Shown here piece after piece: positions 36,464 through 44,003 of a stretch of 45,709 bases of DNA. Position 1 is the first letter of the stretch, and every line of letters starts with the position of its first letter. The notes below the pieces were generated by a model, which was given only the letters and a program-made list of their open reading frames with translations, was not told the origin of the DNA and ran no database searches. A program made the translations under genes and the position numbers. Source of the stretch: an uncultured Opitutia bacterium (GTDB lineage: Bacteria; Verrucomicrobiota; Verrucomicrobiia; Opitutales; Opitutaceae). The stretch is from the NCBI GenBank assembly GCA_903902745.1, contig CAIUWA010000025.1, positions 1 through 45,709 of the forward strand, written 5' to 3'.

Positions 36464-38473
36464 GTGAACGCCCCCCCGCCCACCGAGCGAAAGCTGCCGC
36501 CCGTGCTGGTGACCACGCTCGTGACGCTGTTGCTTGCATTGCACTGGTGGCTGGGGGTGTCGGCCACGCGGGAGATCGGCACGACCACCGACGAACTGGC
36601 GCACGTCACGGGTGGCTTTTCCTACTGGAAATTCAACGATTACCGCCTTCAGCCTGAAAACGGCAACCTGCCGCAGCGGCTCGCGGGCCTGCCGTGGGTG
36701 CTCGCCGGGGCCCACCTGGACACGACCGATGCCAAGGCGTGGGGCAACTCCAACGTGTGGATTCTCGGCCACCGTTTGTTTTATGAGAGCGGCAACAATA
36801 CCGACTACCTGCTGCTCCTCTCGCGGGCCCTGATCGCCCTGACGGGCGTGGCACTTGGCCTGCTGATTTTTACGTGGTCGCGGCGGCTGTGGGGGGAGGC
36901 CGGCGGGCTTCTGTCGCTCTCCCTCTACGCCTTCTGCCCCAACTTTCTAGCAAATGCGCCGCTGGCCACATCGGATGTCACGGCCGCCTTCTGCCTCTTG
37001 GCGGCCTGCGGTGCCTTCTGGCGGCAAACACGCATGCTCGATTGGAAGACGGCTGCGCTGAGTATCGCCGTGGTGACCCTGGCGGTCGTCGCCAAGTTTT
37101 CCTTCCCGATACTGGTGCCGATATTTGCGGTGATGATACTGGTGCGGCTGGCGTCGGCCGAGCCGCTGACCGTGGCGCTCGGCGAGCGCCGTGCGTTTGC
37201 CGACTGGCGTGGGAAACTCGGCGTGATTCTGCTCTCCGCGCTCGCCCATGTCGCGGTGGCGTGGGTTGTGATCTGGGTCTTCTTCGGATTCCGTTACTCC
37301 ACGGCTGGGTTGGGCATGCCAGCACAGGCCGACTTTTTCTGGCCGTGGTCGCTCGTACAGCCCGCGCACGGATTCCGGCATTACTTCCTCATCGTCGCCC
37401 GGGCCTGGCACCTGTGGCCTGAGCCCTTCCTGAATGGCTTCGCGACCGTGCTTTATGCCTCGGAAGAACGCGGCGCCTTTTTGAATGGCGAGTATTCCAA
37501 CACCGGCTGGATTCAATTCTTTCCTTACTCGTTCCTCGTCAAAACCCCACTGTCCCAGCTCGCGGCCTTCGCGCTGGCGGGCTTCGCGACCCTGCTGGTT
37601 TGGCGCCGGGCCGGCCGCGCCGCGTGGGCGCGCGTGAGAGGGGACTTCTACCGCGTCACGCCGCTGGTGGTGCTGTTCGCGGTCTACTGGATTTTCTCGC
37701 TCACGACCCACCTGAACATCGGACACCGCCACATCCTGCCAACTTATCCCGTGTTGTTCATCGGGGCCGGCCTGCTGCTGCGGACGCGCGCTCCACACTG
37801 GCTGGCGGTGCTGGGCGTGGCGCTCGCGCTCGGCAACGCCGTCGAGTCCGCCAGCGTCAGGCCGAGCTACCTGGCCTATTTCAACGCCTTCGCCGGCGGG
37901 CCGGCGAACGGCTGGCGGCATCTCGTGGACAGCTCGCTCGACTGGGGCCAGGATTTGCCCGGCCTCGCGACGTGGCTCCACCACGAGGCCCGGCCGGGCG
38001 AACCGGTTTACGTTTCCTACGCCGGCAGCGGTGATGTGGCATACGAAGGCATCCGCGCCCACGAACTGGCGTACATCTACAATTTTGACCGGCCGCGTCC
38101 CTGGTTCGAGCTTGAGCCGGGCCTCTACTGCATCGGGGCCAGCATGCTGCAAAACGTGTACAGCGGCTGGCGCGGGCCATGGTCCCTGGCCAAGGAGCGC
38201 AACCTGCTCGCGTTGCGAAACATTCTGGCGGGCGAGGCTCCGCCCCAAACCTCGCAGGAGTGGAGCGTTCACACGCAGCATCGCGACGACCTCGACCAGC
38301 TGCGCTTCGTGCGCCTCTGCAATTACCTGCGGCTGCGCCGGCCCGATGGCGTGGTCGGATATAGCATTTTCATCTACCGGCTGAGCGCCGCGGAAGTGCA
38401 CGACGCCGCTTACGGCTCGATGAACGAACTCGCGGCCGCCATGGAGCGGGCGATACAAACGCGCGACCCCTGA
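36464..38473 (+). CDS. GT39-like polytopic glycosyltransferase (GT-C fold) 8
   Basis: The protein has 669 residues, with a GTG start 64 bp from the divergent methyltransferase gene. Helix 1 (LVTTLVTLLLALHWWLGV) is followed by TTTDELAHVTGGFSYW (Asp-Glu in the first loop) and LAGLPWVL. HLNIGHRHILPTYPVLFIGAG is the loop and helix block of phospholipid-carrier-dependent glycosyltransferases. This makes it the most confident GT-C member here. The region after about 470 is soluble and carries SLDWGQDLPGLATWL and SYAGSGDVAYEGI, seen in large GT39-like proteins. It ends 6 bp from the convergent GT-C gene 9. Confidence 0.78.
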   Translation: MNAPPPTERKLPPVLVTTLVTLLLALHWWLGVSATREIGTTTDELAHVTGGFSYWKFNDYRLQPENGNLPQRLAGLPWVLAGAHLDTTDAKAWGNSNVWILGHRLFYESGNNTDYLLLLSRALIALTGVALGLLIFTWSRRLWGEAGGLLSLSLYAFCPNFLANAPLATSDVTAAFCLLAACGAFWRQTRMLDWKTAALSIAVVTLAVVAKFSFPILVPIFAVMILVRLASAEPLTVALGERRAFADWRGKLGVILLSALAHVAVAWVVIWVFFGFRYSTAGLGMPAQADFFWPWSLVQPAHGFRHYFLIVARAWHLWPEPFLNGFATVLYASEERGAFLNGEYSNTGWIQFFPYSFLVKTPLSQLAAFALAGFATLLVWRRAGRAAWARVRGDFYRVTPLVVLFAVYWIFSLTTHLNIGHRHILPTYPVLFIGAGLLLRTRAPHWLAVLGVALALGNAVESASVRPSYLAYFNAFAGGPANGWRHLVDSSLDWGQDLPGLATWLHHEARPGEPVYVSYAGSGDVAYEGIRAHELAYIYNFDRPRPWFELEPGLYCIGASMLQNVYSGWRGPWSLAKERNLLALRNILAGEAPPQTSQEWSVHTQHRDDLDQLRFVRLCNYLRLRRPDGVVGYSIFIYRLSAAEVHDAAYGSMNELAAAMERAIQTRDP

Positions 38474-38479
38474 GCCGGC

Positions 38480-40339
38480 TCAGGGCAGTTGCTTGAACCA
38501 CCGGTCAATGGCCTCGCTGTCGCTCTTCTTGACGGCCGATTTCATCTCCGGGGTCAGCTGGACCGCTTTCCCGCGCCGCGCCGCCCAGGCCTTGAGTTTG
38601 TCCTCATCGACGGCCACCACGCGACTGACGCGGATGCGATAGACGGGGGAAAAGGTCCGCTCCGCCACCGGCTCCAGTTGCAGTCCGTCGCCGAGGTCGT
38701 CGTCGATCGACGAGAACAACGTGCCATGGTCGAAATCCGATCCGATGCGCTGCACCACAAAAAAGTGCCGGAAGCTGCGGTTCCGGAAATGGAACGCGTA
38801 ATTGTCCGGGTGATTCATGACCGCGTCCACCGCGATGCTCGACTTGCGATGAATGAACCACTGCAGCCCGGATCCGCTGTCCACTGCCAGGGCGGAATCA
38901 TCGCCGAGCCCGTCAATGAAATCGGACAGCCACGCATTCGTGCGGGCGGCGAAATTTTCCTGGGAATAGCGGTGCAGGGCCACGGCCGGCACGGTAAAAC
39001 CGAGGATGAAAAAACCGCTGACCGCAATGAGCCCGCGCCAGCGCGCGGGATGGGCGACCAGCCGCGGGTAAACGAATAAAAACGTCAGGATGAGCAGGAG
39101 GTGGGAGGGCAGGCTCAGCCGGCGGATGATCACATCATCAAACTGGCCCCAGAAATAGCACAGCATGAGCACCGTGTGGACCAGGAGGCCCAGCATGAAA
39201 ATGCAGAAGACCGCCTGCGCCGGCTGGGACCGGAAGATGGGCCGATGTTCCCGATAAAACGTCAGCACGAAAAACCCCACTCCCGCCACCCCGAGCAGCG
39301 AAACCAGGAGGGAACTCGGCTGGGTCCCGTCCGTGCAGAGAAAAAAATTCATCGCATGGGCGACATTGTCGTAGAAAAAACGCGGGCTGAACGGCGTGTC
39401 CGCACCCGGCCCATCGGCCAGCTGCCACGAGGCGGCGGCCAGCTTGAAAACATTGAAGTGCAGCGGGACGATCACGAGGAACAGCGGGGCCACCAGCACC
39501 GGCCAGGAGAGATCAATCGCCCGCTGCCGCCACCAGACGTACAGGATCACGATGCCCACCGGCAGGATGAACAGCGCCGATTCGTAGCGGGTCTGGGCGA
39601 GCAGGATGCCCGCCAGCACAAATGCGCCCAGCCGGTCCGTTTCGGGGCGCTCGGCGTAGCGCATGCCGAGCCACAGCGTCGCCAGGATCATCACCAGATT
39701 GAGCAGCTCAAAGCCACTGCTCACTACATTCTGGTGCACGAGGGGGATCGAGGCGAGCAGCAGGACCGCGGAGACCCCGGCCAACCGGCCAGCCAACCTG
39801 CAGCCGACAAGGAAAACGAGGGCGATCAGGACGAGGGACAGCAGCGCGTTGAGCGCAAAGGCGTTTCCCACGCGATAGCCCGTCAGGTCATGCGCCAGAG
39901 AAAGCAAAAACGGGAAAAACAGCGGCCGTTTGTCGACGTAGACGTGCAACGCGGTGAAGTTTCCTGCCAAATCATAGCCGCGAACCATCGCCGCGGCCTC
40001 ACGCTCGAAATGCATCCGCATGGCGGTGTCCTGCAACACTACTTCGTCCATCACGATTTTGAACTCGTGGCGCTCATGGACGTGAAGGAATGCCGTCACC
40101 CCCAGCACCAGCGCCACCGGCCCCGACCACGCGCGCCAGTTCCCCGCCCCGGCCAGGACTTCGGCGCGCAAACTGCGCGTCAGGCAAAAGACAAACAGGG
40201 CGGTGATCGTGAGGATCTGCCAATAGCCAAACTGTTTCACGAGTGCGACCGCCTCTCCGGGCGCATGCCTGAAACTGACAAAGCCAAACACGATCGCGAG
40301 CGCGGCGATCAGGCCGAAGAGGATGCCTTTGCGAAGCAT
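38480..40339 (-). CDS. Polytopic membrane protein, GT-C-like 9, downstream of pilin
   Basis: The protein has 619 residues. The ATG at 40339 is the only start that keeps the first helix (KGILFGLIAALAIVFGFVSF). Two helices precede a loop with EFKIVMDEVVLQDTAMRMHFER (quoted in part: MDEVVLQDTAM), where Asp-Glu fits the GT-C site, then VYVDKRPLFFPFLLSLAHDL. About ten helices run to residue 445, and a soluble part of ~170 residues follows. The start codon directly follows seven T residues of the pilin terminator, so there is no Shine-Dalgarno site. Expression may need leaderless translation or terminator read-through. Its place beside the pilin suggests pilin glycosylation. Confidence 0.68.
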   Translation of the reverse strand: MLRKGILFGLIAALAIVFGFVSFRHAPGEAVALVKQFGYWQILTITALFVFCLTRSLRAEVLAGAGNWRAWSGPVALVLGVTAFLHVHERHEFKIVMDEVVLQDTAMRMHFEREAAAMVRGYDLAGNFTALHVYVDKRPLFFPFLLSLAHDLTGYRVGNAFALNALLSLVLIALVFLVGCRLAGRLAGVSAVLLLASIPLVHQNVVSSGFELLNLVMILATLWLGMRYAERPETDRLGAFVLAGILLAQTRYESALFILPVGIVILYVWWRQRAIDLSWPVLVAPLFLVIVPLHFNVFKLAAASWQLADGPGADTPFSPRFFYDNVAHAMNFFLCTDGTQPSSLLVSLLGVAGVGFFVLTFYREHRPIFRSQPAQAVFCIFMLGLLVHTVLMLCYFWGQFDDVIIRRLSLPSHLLLILTFLFVYPRLVAHPARWRGLIAVSGFFILGFTVPAVALHRYSQENFAARTNAWLSDFIDGLGDDSALAVDSGSGLQWFIHRKSSIAVDAVMNHPDNYAFHFRNRSFRHFFVVQRIGSDFDHGTLFSSIDDDLGDGLQLEPVAERTFSPVYRIRVSRVVAVDEDKLKAWAARRGKAVQLTPEMKSAVKKSDSEAIDRWFKQLP

Positions 40340-40371
40340 AAAAAAACCGCCCGCTTTGCAACGGGCGGTTT
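40340..40371 (-). terminator. Rho-independent terminator of pilin gene 1
   Basis: A perfect 10-bp stem (40362-40371 with 40344-40353) with an 8-base loop is followed on the minus strand by seven T residues (40346-40340). It lies 20 bp after the pilin stop, and the T-run ends exactly at the ATG of the next gene. Confidence 0.9.
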
Positions 40372-40390
40372 GAATTTTGAAACGATAAAC

Positions 40391-40744
40391 TTACTGCAGG
40401 TAGGTGAGCGTACGCGCACCGGCGATGCCCGAGACGATGACCGGGTTGCCCTGCGTGAAGTTAAGCGGATAGGCCTCGTTCGCCACGGTGTTCAGGGCCT
40501 TAACGTAGGCCGAGGAACCAATCAGATCCGTGATGGCGGCGGTCGACGTACCGTTCTTGAGGAAGTACTGGTCGGCGGCGGCACCCAGCTGGCGCATGTT
40601 GTTCAACACGGCCTTGTCCTGGGAGCTGGAACGAACCTTTTGAAACGCGGGAATCGCCATCGCGGCCAGCAGGCCGATGATAACGACAACGATCATGATT
40701 TCGACAAGGGTGAAGCCCTTGGTGGATTTGTTTATGGTCTTCAT
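40391..40744 (-). CDS. Type IV pilin-like protein 1 (prepilin)
   Basis: The protein has 117 residues. The ATG at 40744 has AGGAGA ten bases upstream, while the frame further up is spurious. The leader MKTINKSTKG is cut before Phe by prepilin peptidase (KG|FTLVEI), and Glu5 of the mature protein is kept. The hydrophobic helix EIMIVVVIIGLLAAMAIPAF follows, then a small globular domain ending GIAGARTLTYLQ. No cysteine pair is present. Size and sequence fit major-pilin or pseudopilin PilA/GspG-like proteins that polymerise into a filament. The gene ends at a strong terminator, and a paralogue lies ~360 bp upstream in the same orientation. No assembly genes are in the window. Confidence 0.92.
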   Translation of the reverse strand: MKTINKSTKGFTLVEIMIVVVIIGLLAAMAIPAFQKVRSSSQDKAVLNNMRQLGAAADQYFLKNGTSTAAITDLIGSSAYVKALNTVANEAYPLNFTQGNPVIVSGIAGARTLTYLQ

Positions 40745-40754
40745 GTGACTAATT

Positions 40755-40760
40755 TCTCCT
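40755..40760 (-). promoter_or_regulatory. Ribosome binding site of pilin gene 1
   Basis: AGGAGA on the minus strand lies ten bases before the ATG. It is the strongest Shine-Dalgarno match I see in the window, which fits a highly expressed pilin, and it fixes the start. Confidence 0.8.
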
Positions 40761-40781
40761 GTTGGATTATGTATGATATGC

Positions 40782-40838
40782 GTTGCCCCAATGGGCAACC
40801 AGAGGAGTGAGTTGCAAATCCATGGCGCTTGCAAGCGC
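40782..40838 (-). promoter_or_regulatory. Two palindromes in the pilin 1 upstream region
   Basis: The hairpin gttgccc-caat-gggcaac (40782-40799) and the perfect 14-bp palindrome gcgcttgcaagcgc (40825-40838) lie 38-95 bp upstream of the pilin start. They could be an operator and an mRNA leader hairpin. I find no clear sigma-54 site (GG-N10-GC) in the expected context. Confidence 0.4.
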
Positions 40839-40844
40839 TTTGTG

Positions 40845-41059
40845 CTGCGCAGGGCTTATGGTTTTACAAAGAATTTCAAGATTGTCGGAGCGCTACTACT
40901 CACGGATTTGAAAGCGGGCGGTTTCTCATGCCGGTAGGGGAAAAACAATCGTGAGTATATTGATTACAATTGGTTAAGTAATATTCACTCAAACATTCCG
41001 GGCAATAATTTACCTCATTGGTACCTCAACGGACGGCAATAGATTTTTATTCTTAAAAC
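40845..41059. other. AT-rich gap between the two pilin genes
   Basis: There is no plausible gene on either strand. The stretch is visibly richer in A and T than the rest of the window (for example gagtatattgattacaattg near 40953-40972). It probably holds the pilin 1 promoter and may mark imported or decaying DNA. Confidence 0.5.
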
Positions 41060-41099
41060 CTCTATAAAATAATGGGATAGGTGATTTTAATAAATCCCA
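41060..41099 (-). terminator. Possible weak terminator after pilin-like gene 2
   Basis: The stem tgggat/atccca (41073-41078 with 41094-41099) with a 15-base loop is followed on the minus strand by ttattttat. It lies 5 bp after the pilin 2 stop. The long loop makes it weak. Confidence 0.35.
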
Positions 41100-41104
41100 A
41101 CGTA

Positions 41105-41452
41105 CTAATTGGCAAAGGTCAAAGTACGAGCACCTGCTATGCCGGAAACAATAATGGGAGCTGCTGCCGTGTAGGTGATTGGATACGTTTCTCCTGCCAC
41201 AATGCTAAAAGACTTAACGTACCCCGATGAACCCACGAGGGTGGCAAAACCGACCTTGTTCGTGCCTTTTTCGGTAAAATACTGGTCGGCGGCGGCCGCC
41301 AGGAGACGCATGTTGTTCAACACGGCTTTGTCTTGTGATGCGACTCGCACCTTCTGAAAGGCGGGAATCGCCAGCGCCGCCAACAGCCCGATTATGACCA
41401 CCACAACCATAATCTCAACGAGCGTAAAACCTTTGAGGTCGGTGGATTTCGT
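41105..41452 (-). CDS. Type IV pilin-like protein 2, abnormal start (possible pseudogene)
   Basis: The body matches pilin 1 closely: LKGFTLVEIMVVVVIIGLLA, VLNNMRLLAAAADQYF, GSSGYVKSF and the end GIAGARTLTFAN. There is no ATG, GTG or TTG before the cleavage site. An ACG at 41452 would give the leader MKSTDLKG and a 115-residue protein, very near pilin 1 in length. Further up, an in-frame ATG ATG GAT (41482-41474) is cut by TAA. The first normal ATG (41410) lies inside the hydrophobic helix and would lose the prepilin site. Either ACG is used, or a start mutation has silenced the gene. Its codons are more AT-rich than those of pilin 1. Confidence 0.65.
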   Translation of the reverse strand, partial: TKSTDLKGFTLVEIMVVVVIIGLLAALAIPAFQKVRVASQDKAVLNNMRLLAAAADQYFTEKGTNKVGFATLVGSSGYVKSFSIVAGETYPITYTAAAPIIVSGIAGARTLTFAN

Positions 41453-41524
41453 AGACTTCCGGGGGTGGGCTTAATCCATCATCAATGATCAGCAAGCCCG
41501 TGCAAAACATTTTTTAGCCGCGCG

Positions 41525-41971
41525 TCATTTCCGCGTAGTACGCGGCTTCTTCTTGCCCGCTGAAGCCGTCCGCTTCCGGGGTGCCTTGGCGGGCTTCTTT
41601 TTCGGCCCGGCCAAAAGGTCCGGAACTGAAACCTCCACCGCATCTTTCCACAGGCTTTCCAGCCGGTATTTCGTCCGGTTTTCGGGCGTAAAAAGATGCA
41701 CCATGACGTCGAAGGTGTCCACGACGGTCCAGCCGCTGTCCTGCGCCGTTTCAATCCCCACAATATGGGCTTTCGCGGCATCGATCGCCTTCTCGAGCTC
41801 CACGCGCAGCGCCCGCAGATGCGGCTCCGACGTGCCGGTCGCCAGCACCAGATAGTCCGTGATGGATGATTGCTCGCTGATATCCAGCACGCGCAAATCC
41901 CCGGCCTTCTTGTCGGCCAGGACTGCACAGCAAAGTTTCACCAGCGCCAGCGAGTTCGTCGTGACTTTCAT
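41525..41971 (-). CDS. rsfS: Ribosomal silencing factor RsfS
   Basis: The protein has 148 residues from the ATG at 41971, one base after the nadD stop. The conserved core (about 1-118) has KAGDLRVLDISEQSSITDYLVLAT (key part DISEQSSITDYLVL), the ATGTSEPHLRALRVELE helix and DSGWTVVDTFDVMVHLF. The C-terminal 30 residues are Lys/Arg-rich (KKKPAKAPRKR) and probably disordered, beyond the usual family length. RsfS binds ribosomal protein L14 and blocks joining of the subunits when nutrients are short. The pairing with nadD is widespread. Confidence 0.94.
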   Translation of the reverse strand: MKVTTNSLALVKLCCAVLADKKAGDLRVLDISEQSSITDYLVLATGTSEPHLRALRVELEKAIDAAKAHIVGIETAQDSGWTVVDTFDVMVHLFTPENRTKYRLESLWKDAVEVSVPDLLAGPKKKPAKAPRKRTASAGKKKPRTTRK

Positions 41972-41972
41972 T

Positions 41973-42551
41973 TCAGCGGTAAAGTTTGTTCTCCTTGATG
42001 TAGATGATCGCCTTGTGGGGCACGAAGTAGTCGAGCGACAGGTCGCGCCGCATGCGATCACGGAGTTCCGTGGAACTGATGGCCAGGAGATGACCATCGC
42101 AGCGGTGCAGGCGCAGCCCGGGGATCAGGGAGGCGGATTTCACCGGATAGCCCGGGCGCTCCAGGAAGATAAATTCCACCAGACGCCCGAGCTCGGCGAT
42201 ATCCTTCCAAAGATGCAGCTTGGGCAGCTGGTCCCCGCCAATGATCCAGTAGAGTTCATCCCCGGGATAAAGCGCGCGAAAATGCCGGGCGGAGTCGATG
42301 GTGTAGCTGACTCCGCCGCGGCGCAGCTCATAATCTGAAATTTCAAAACGCCGGTCCCACTCGATGGCCGCGCTCAGCATGGCCAGCCGCTCCTCCGGGG
42401 AGGACAGGACCTCGTTGGGTTTGAGCGGCGCTTGGGCGGCCGGCACGAAGATGAGCCGGTCCAGCTTGTATTGCTCATAGGCATCCTGTGCCGCCAGCAG
42501 GTGGCCAAAGTGCACGGGATCAAAACTCCCGCCGAGGAAACCGATTTTCAC
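41973..42551 (-). CDS. nadD: Nicotinate-nucleotide adenylyltransferase
   Basis: The protein has 192 residues from the GTG at 42551, which makes the protein start MKIGFLGGSFDPVHFGH as in the family; ATG 42596 is an in-frame alternative that adds 15 residues. The nucleotidyltransferase motif GGSFDPVHFGH (7-17) carries the HxGH-type signature (HFGH). IIGGDQLPKLHLW and the late motif AISSTELRDRM complete the active site. The enzyme converts nicotinate mononucleotide and ATP to deamido-NAD in NAD synthesis. It is followed one base later by rsfS. Confidence 0.93.
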   Translation of the reverse strand: MKIGFLGGSFDPVHFGHLLAAQDAYEQYKLDRLIFVPAAQAPLKPNEVLSSPEERLAMLSAAIEWDRRFEISDYELRRGGVSYTIDSARHFRALYPGDELYWIIGGDQLPKLHLWKDIAELGRLVEFIFLERPGYPVKSASLIPGLRLHRCDGHLLAISSTELRDRMRRDLSLDYFVPHKAIIYIKENKLYR

Positions 42552-42659
42552 AAGCCGTGGAACGTGCCGTACGATAATGGGCCCAGCAAGGTTCATTTCC
42601 AAACCCGTTTCCGGCTGACCGGGCGCCCACCGGGGATCCGCGTCACCGCACCCGGAGGG

Positions 42660-42688
42660 TTGACGCTTGAACCGGCCCGCTTGAAGGT
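42660..42688 (+). promoter_or_regulatory. Possible promoter of tRNA-Leu
   Basis: TTGACG (42660-42665), 17 bases, then GAAGGT (42683-42688) ends 16 bp before the tRNA 5' end. The hexamers and spacing are identical to those before GT-C gene 3 (24898-24926). The -35 part is sigma-70-like; the second box is not. Confidence 0.35.
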
Positions 42689-42704
42689 CAGCGCCATTCA
42701 GCGC

Positions 42705-42790
42705 GCCCGGGTGGCGGAATGGTAGACGCTGGGGACTTAAAATCCCCTGACTGTAAAGTCATGCGGGTTCGAGCCCCGCCCCGGGCACCA
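42705..42790 (+). tRNA. tRNA-Leu (anticodon UAA)
   Basis: The 86-nt gene folds as a class II tRNA. The acceptor arms are gcccggg/cccgggc. The anticodon stem gggga/tcccc encloses cttaaaa with anticodon TAA. The long variable arm is tgact-gtaa-agtca, and the T-arm gcggg-ttcgagc-cccgc. The 3' CCA is encoded (42788-42790). It stands alone between nadD and the lysR gene. Confidence 0.97.
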
Positions 42791-42905
42791 GCCTACGCTC
42801 CCGTGGAGCTACGGCCACCACCGCCAGCCATAGGCACGAGGGCCGGACCATCCCACGGCGCGACGCCTCACTTGTTCCCGAAGGAAGGGGGCACATGCTC
42901 CGGGT

Positions 42906-43835
42906 TCAGGCCGAGACGGCTGCCGGGCGAGGGATCAGCGTTTCCGTCACGTTCAGGCACAGCCCCACAAAAGTTTCCTCGCCAAGGGCCAGGCGCTTGC
43001 CCTTGAGATGGACCACGCCCCATTTGCGCCGCAACTTGCGCGCGCCCAGCGGCAGTGACACAAGGGAGCCGCTCTCGAGCTCAACCCGCGCGATCCAAGG
43101 CGCGAGCACCGCGGCACCAAGGCCGATTTTCACCAACTCCTTGATCGCTTCCATGCTGCCCAGCTCGATGAAGTTGCTCAGGAGCACCTTTTCCTCACGA
43201 AAATATTCGCTGACCAGCCGGAAGGTGTAGCTGGATCGGTTGTAGAGCACCAGCATCTCCTCCATGATGGCCTCGCGCGGCACCCGGCTGCTCCGCGCCC
43301 AGGGATGAACGGGAGCCACCATAAAACAAAGTTCATCCTGAAACAGGGGGATAAAGTTCAGATCCATCTGTCCCGCCGGCTCCAGCATGATCGCAAGGTC
43401 AATGTGATTGCCGCGCAGCAGCTCGAGCTGGTGCAGGTGATCACCGGGCTCGATCCTGATGACACACTTCGGGAAACTTTGCTTAAACTCGCGCAAGGCG
43501 GCGGGCAAAATATACTGGCAAGCCGTCGTGCTCGCCCCCACTCGCAGGCGGCTTTGGCCCGACGTTGAAAGCGTGTTCAGTCCGGCGCGGGCCAGCTCCA
43601 TTTCACGGATGATTTTCTCCGCATGGCGGAGCAACTGCTCCCCCGCCTGTGTCAGCAGCACGCGTTTCCCGGTGCGGTCGACCAGACGCGCACCCACCTG
43701 CTCTTCCAACGATTTGATCGCATGGCTCACGGCGGACTGCGTCAGGAAAAGATCCTTGGCCGCCCGGGTGAAACTGCCGCGGCGCGCCAGGGCGGTAAAG
43801 GTAAGCAACTGACGGCTGTCGAGGATCGCGTTCAT
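42906..43835 (-). CDS. LysR-family transcriptional regulator
   Basis: The protein has 309 residues from the ATG at 43835. The N-terminal winged helix-turn-helix (about 5-65) has LLTFTALARRGSFTRAAKDL, LTQSAVSHAIKSLEEQVGARL and DRTGKRVLLTQAGEQLL (each a standard LysR block). A linker helix follows, then a periplasmic-binding-like effector domain from about 90. It has no obvious neighbour to control: the nearest gene upstream is an SDR oxidoreductase 168 bp away in the same direction. A gcgcc/ggcgc repeat lies just before its start. The effector is unknown. Confidence 0.92.
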   Translation of the reverse strand: MNAILDSRQLLTFTALARRGSFTRAAKDLFLTQSAVSHAIKSLEEQVGARLVDRTGKRVLLTQAGEQLLRHAEKIIREMELARAGLNTLSTSGQSRLRVGASTTACQYILPAALREFKQSFPKCVIRIEPGDHLHQLELLRGNHIDLAIMLEPAGQMDLNFIPLFQDELCFMVAPVHPWARSSRVPREAIMEEMLVLYNRSSYTFRLVSEYFREEKVLLSNFIELGSMEAIKELVKIGLGAAVLAPWIARVELESGSLVSLPLGARKLRRKWGVVHLKGKRLALGEETFVGLCLNVTETLIPRPAAVSA

Positions 43836-43841
43836 GAATGA

Positions 43842-43858
43842 GCGCCGTTGATTGGCGC
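43842..43858. promoter_or_regulatory. Short inverted repeat before the lysR-type gene
   Basis: The arms gcgcc (43842-43846) and ggcgc (43854-43858), 7 bases apart, lie 7-23 bp upstream of the start. It could be a self-binding site or a leader hairpin. A second hairpin, ggagac-tgac-gtctcc (43974-43989), lies after the SDR gene. Nothing else is seen in this 168-bp gap. Confidence 0.3.
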
Positions 43859-44003
43859 AACGAATGATCCAAACAGCAGTAATTAAGCCAGCCGGCCTAA
43901 GTGCCGTGCCCAGCGCTTAATCCCTTCGTCCTAGCCTTGCGGACGATTGCGCCCGCAAGACGCCCCATTCCTCGGAGACTGACGTCTCCCGCCGCCAGTG
44001 CCG

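Noticed and set aside
39101-40810. 569-residue open frame on the plus strand opposite GT-C gene 9 and the pilin
   Set aside because: Charged, low-complexity translation; it runs through the pilin terminator and pilin gene in antisense. Shadow frame.
40782-40900. Sigma-54 promoter for the pilin
   Set aside because: I looked for GG-N10-GC with TGGCAC and TTGC contexts on the minus strand and found no convincing match.
42705-42790. tRNA gene as an integration site with flanking att repeats
   Set aside because: I see no direct repeat of the tRNA 3' end elsewhere in the window and no integrase gene.
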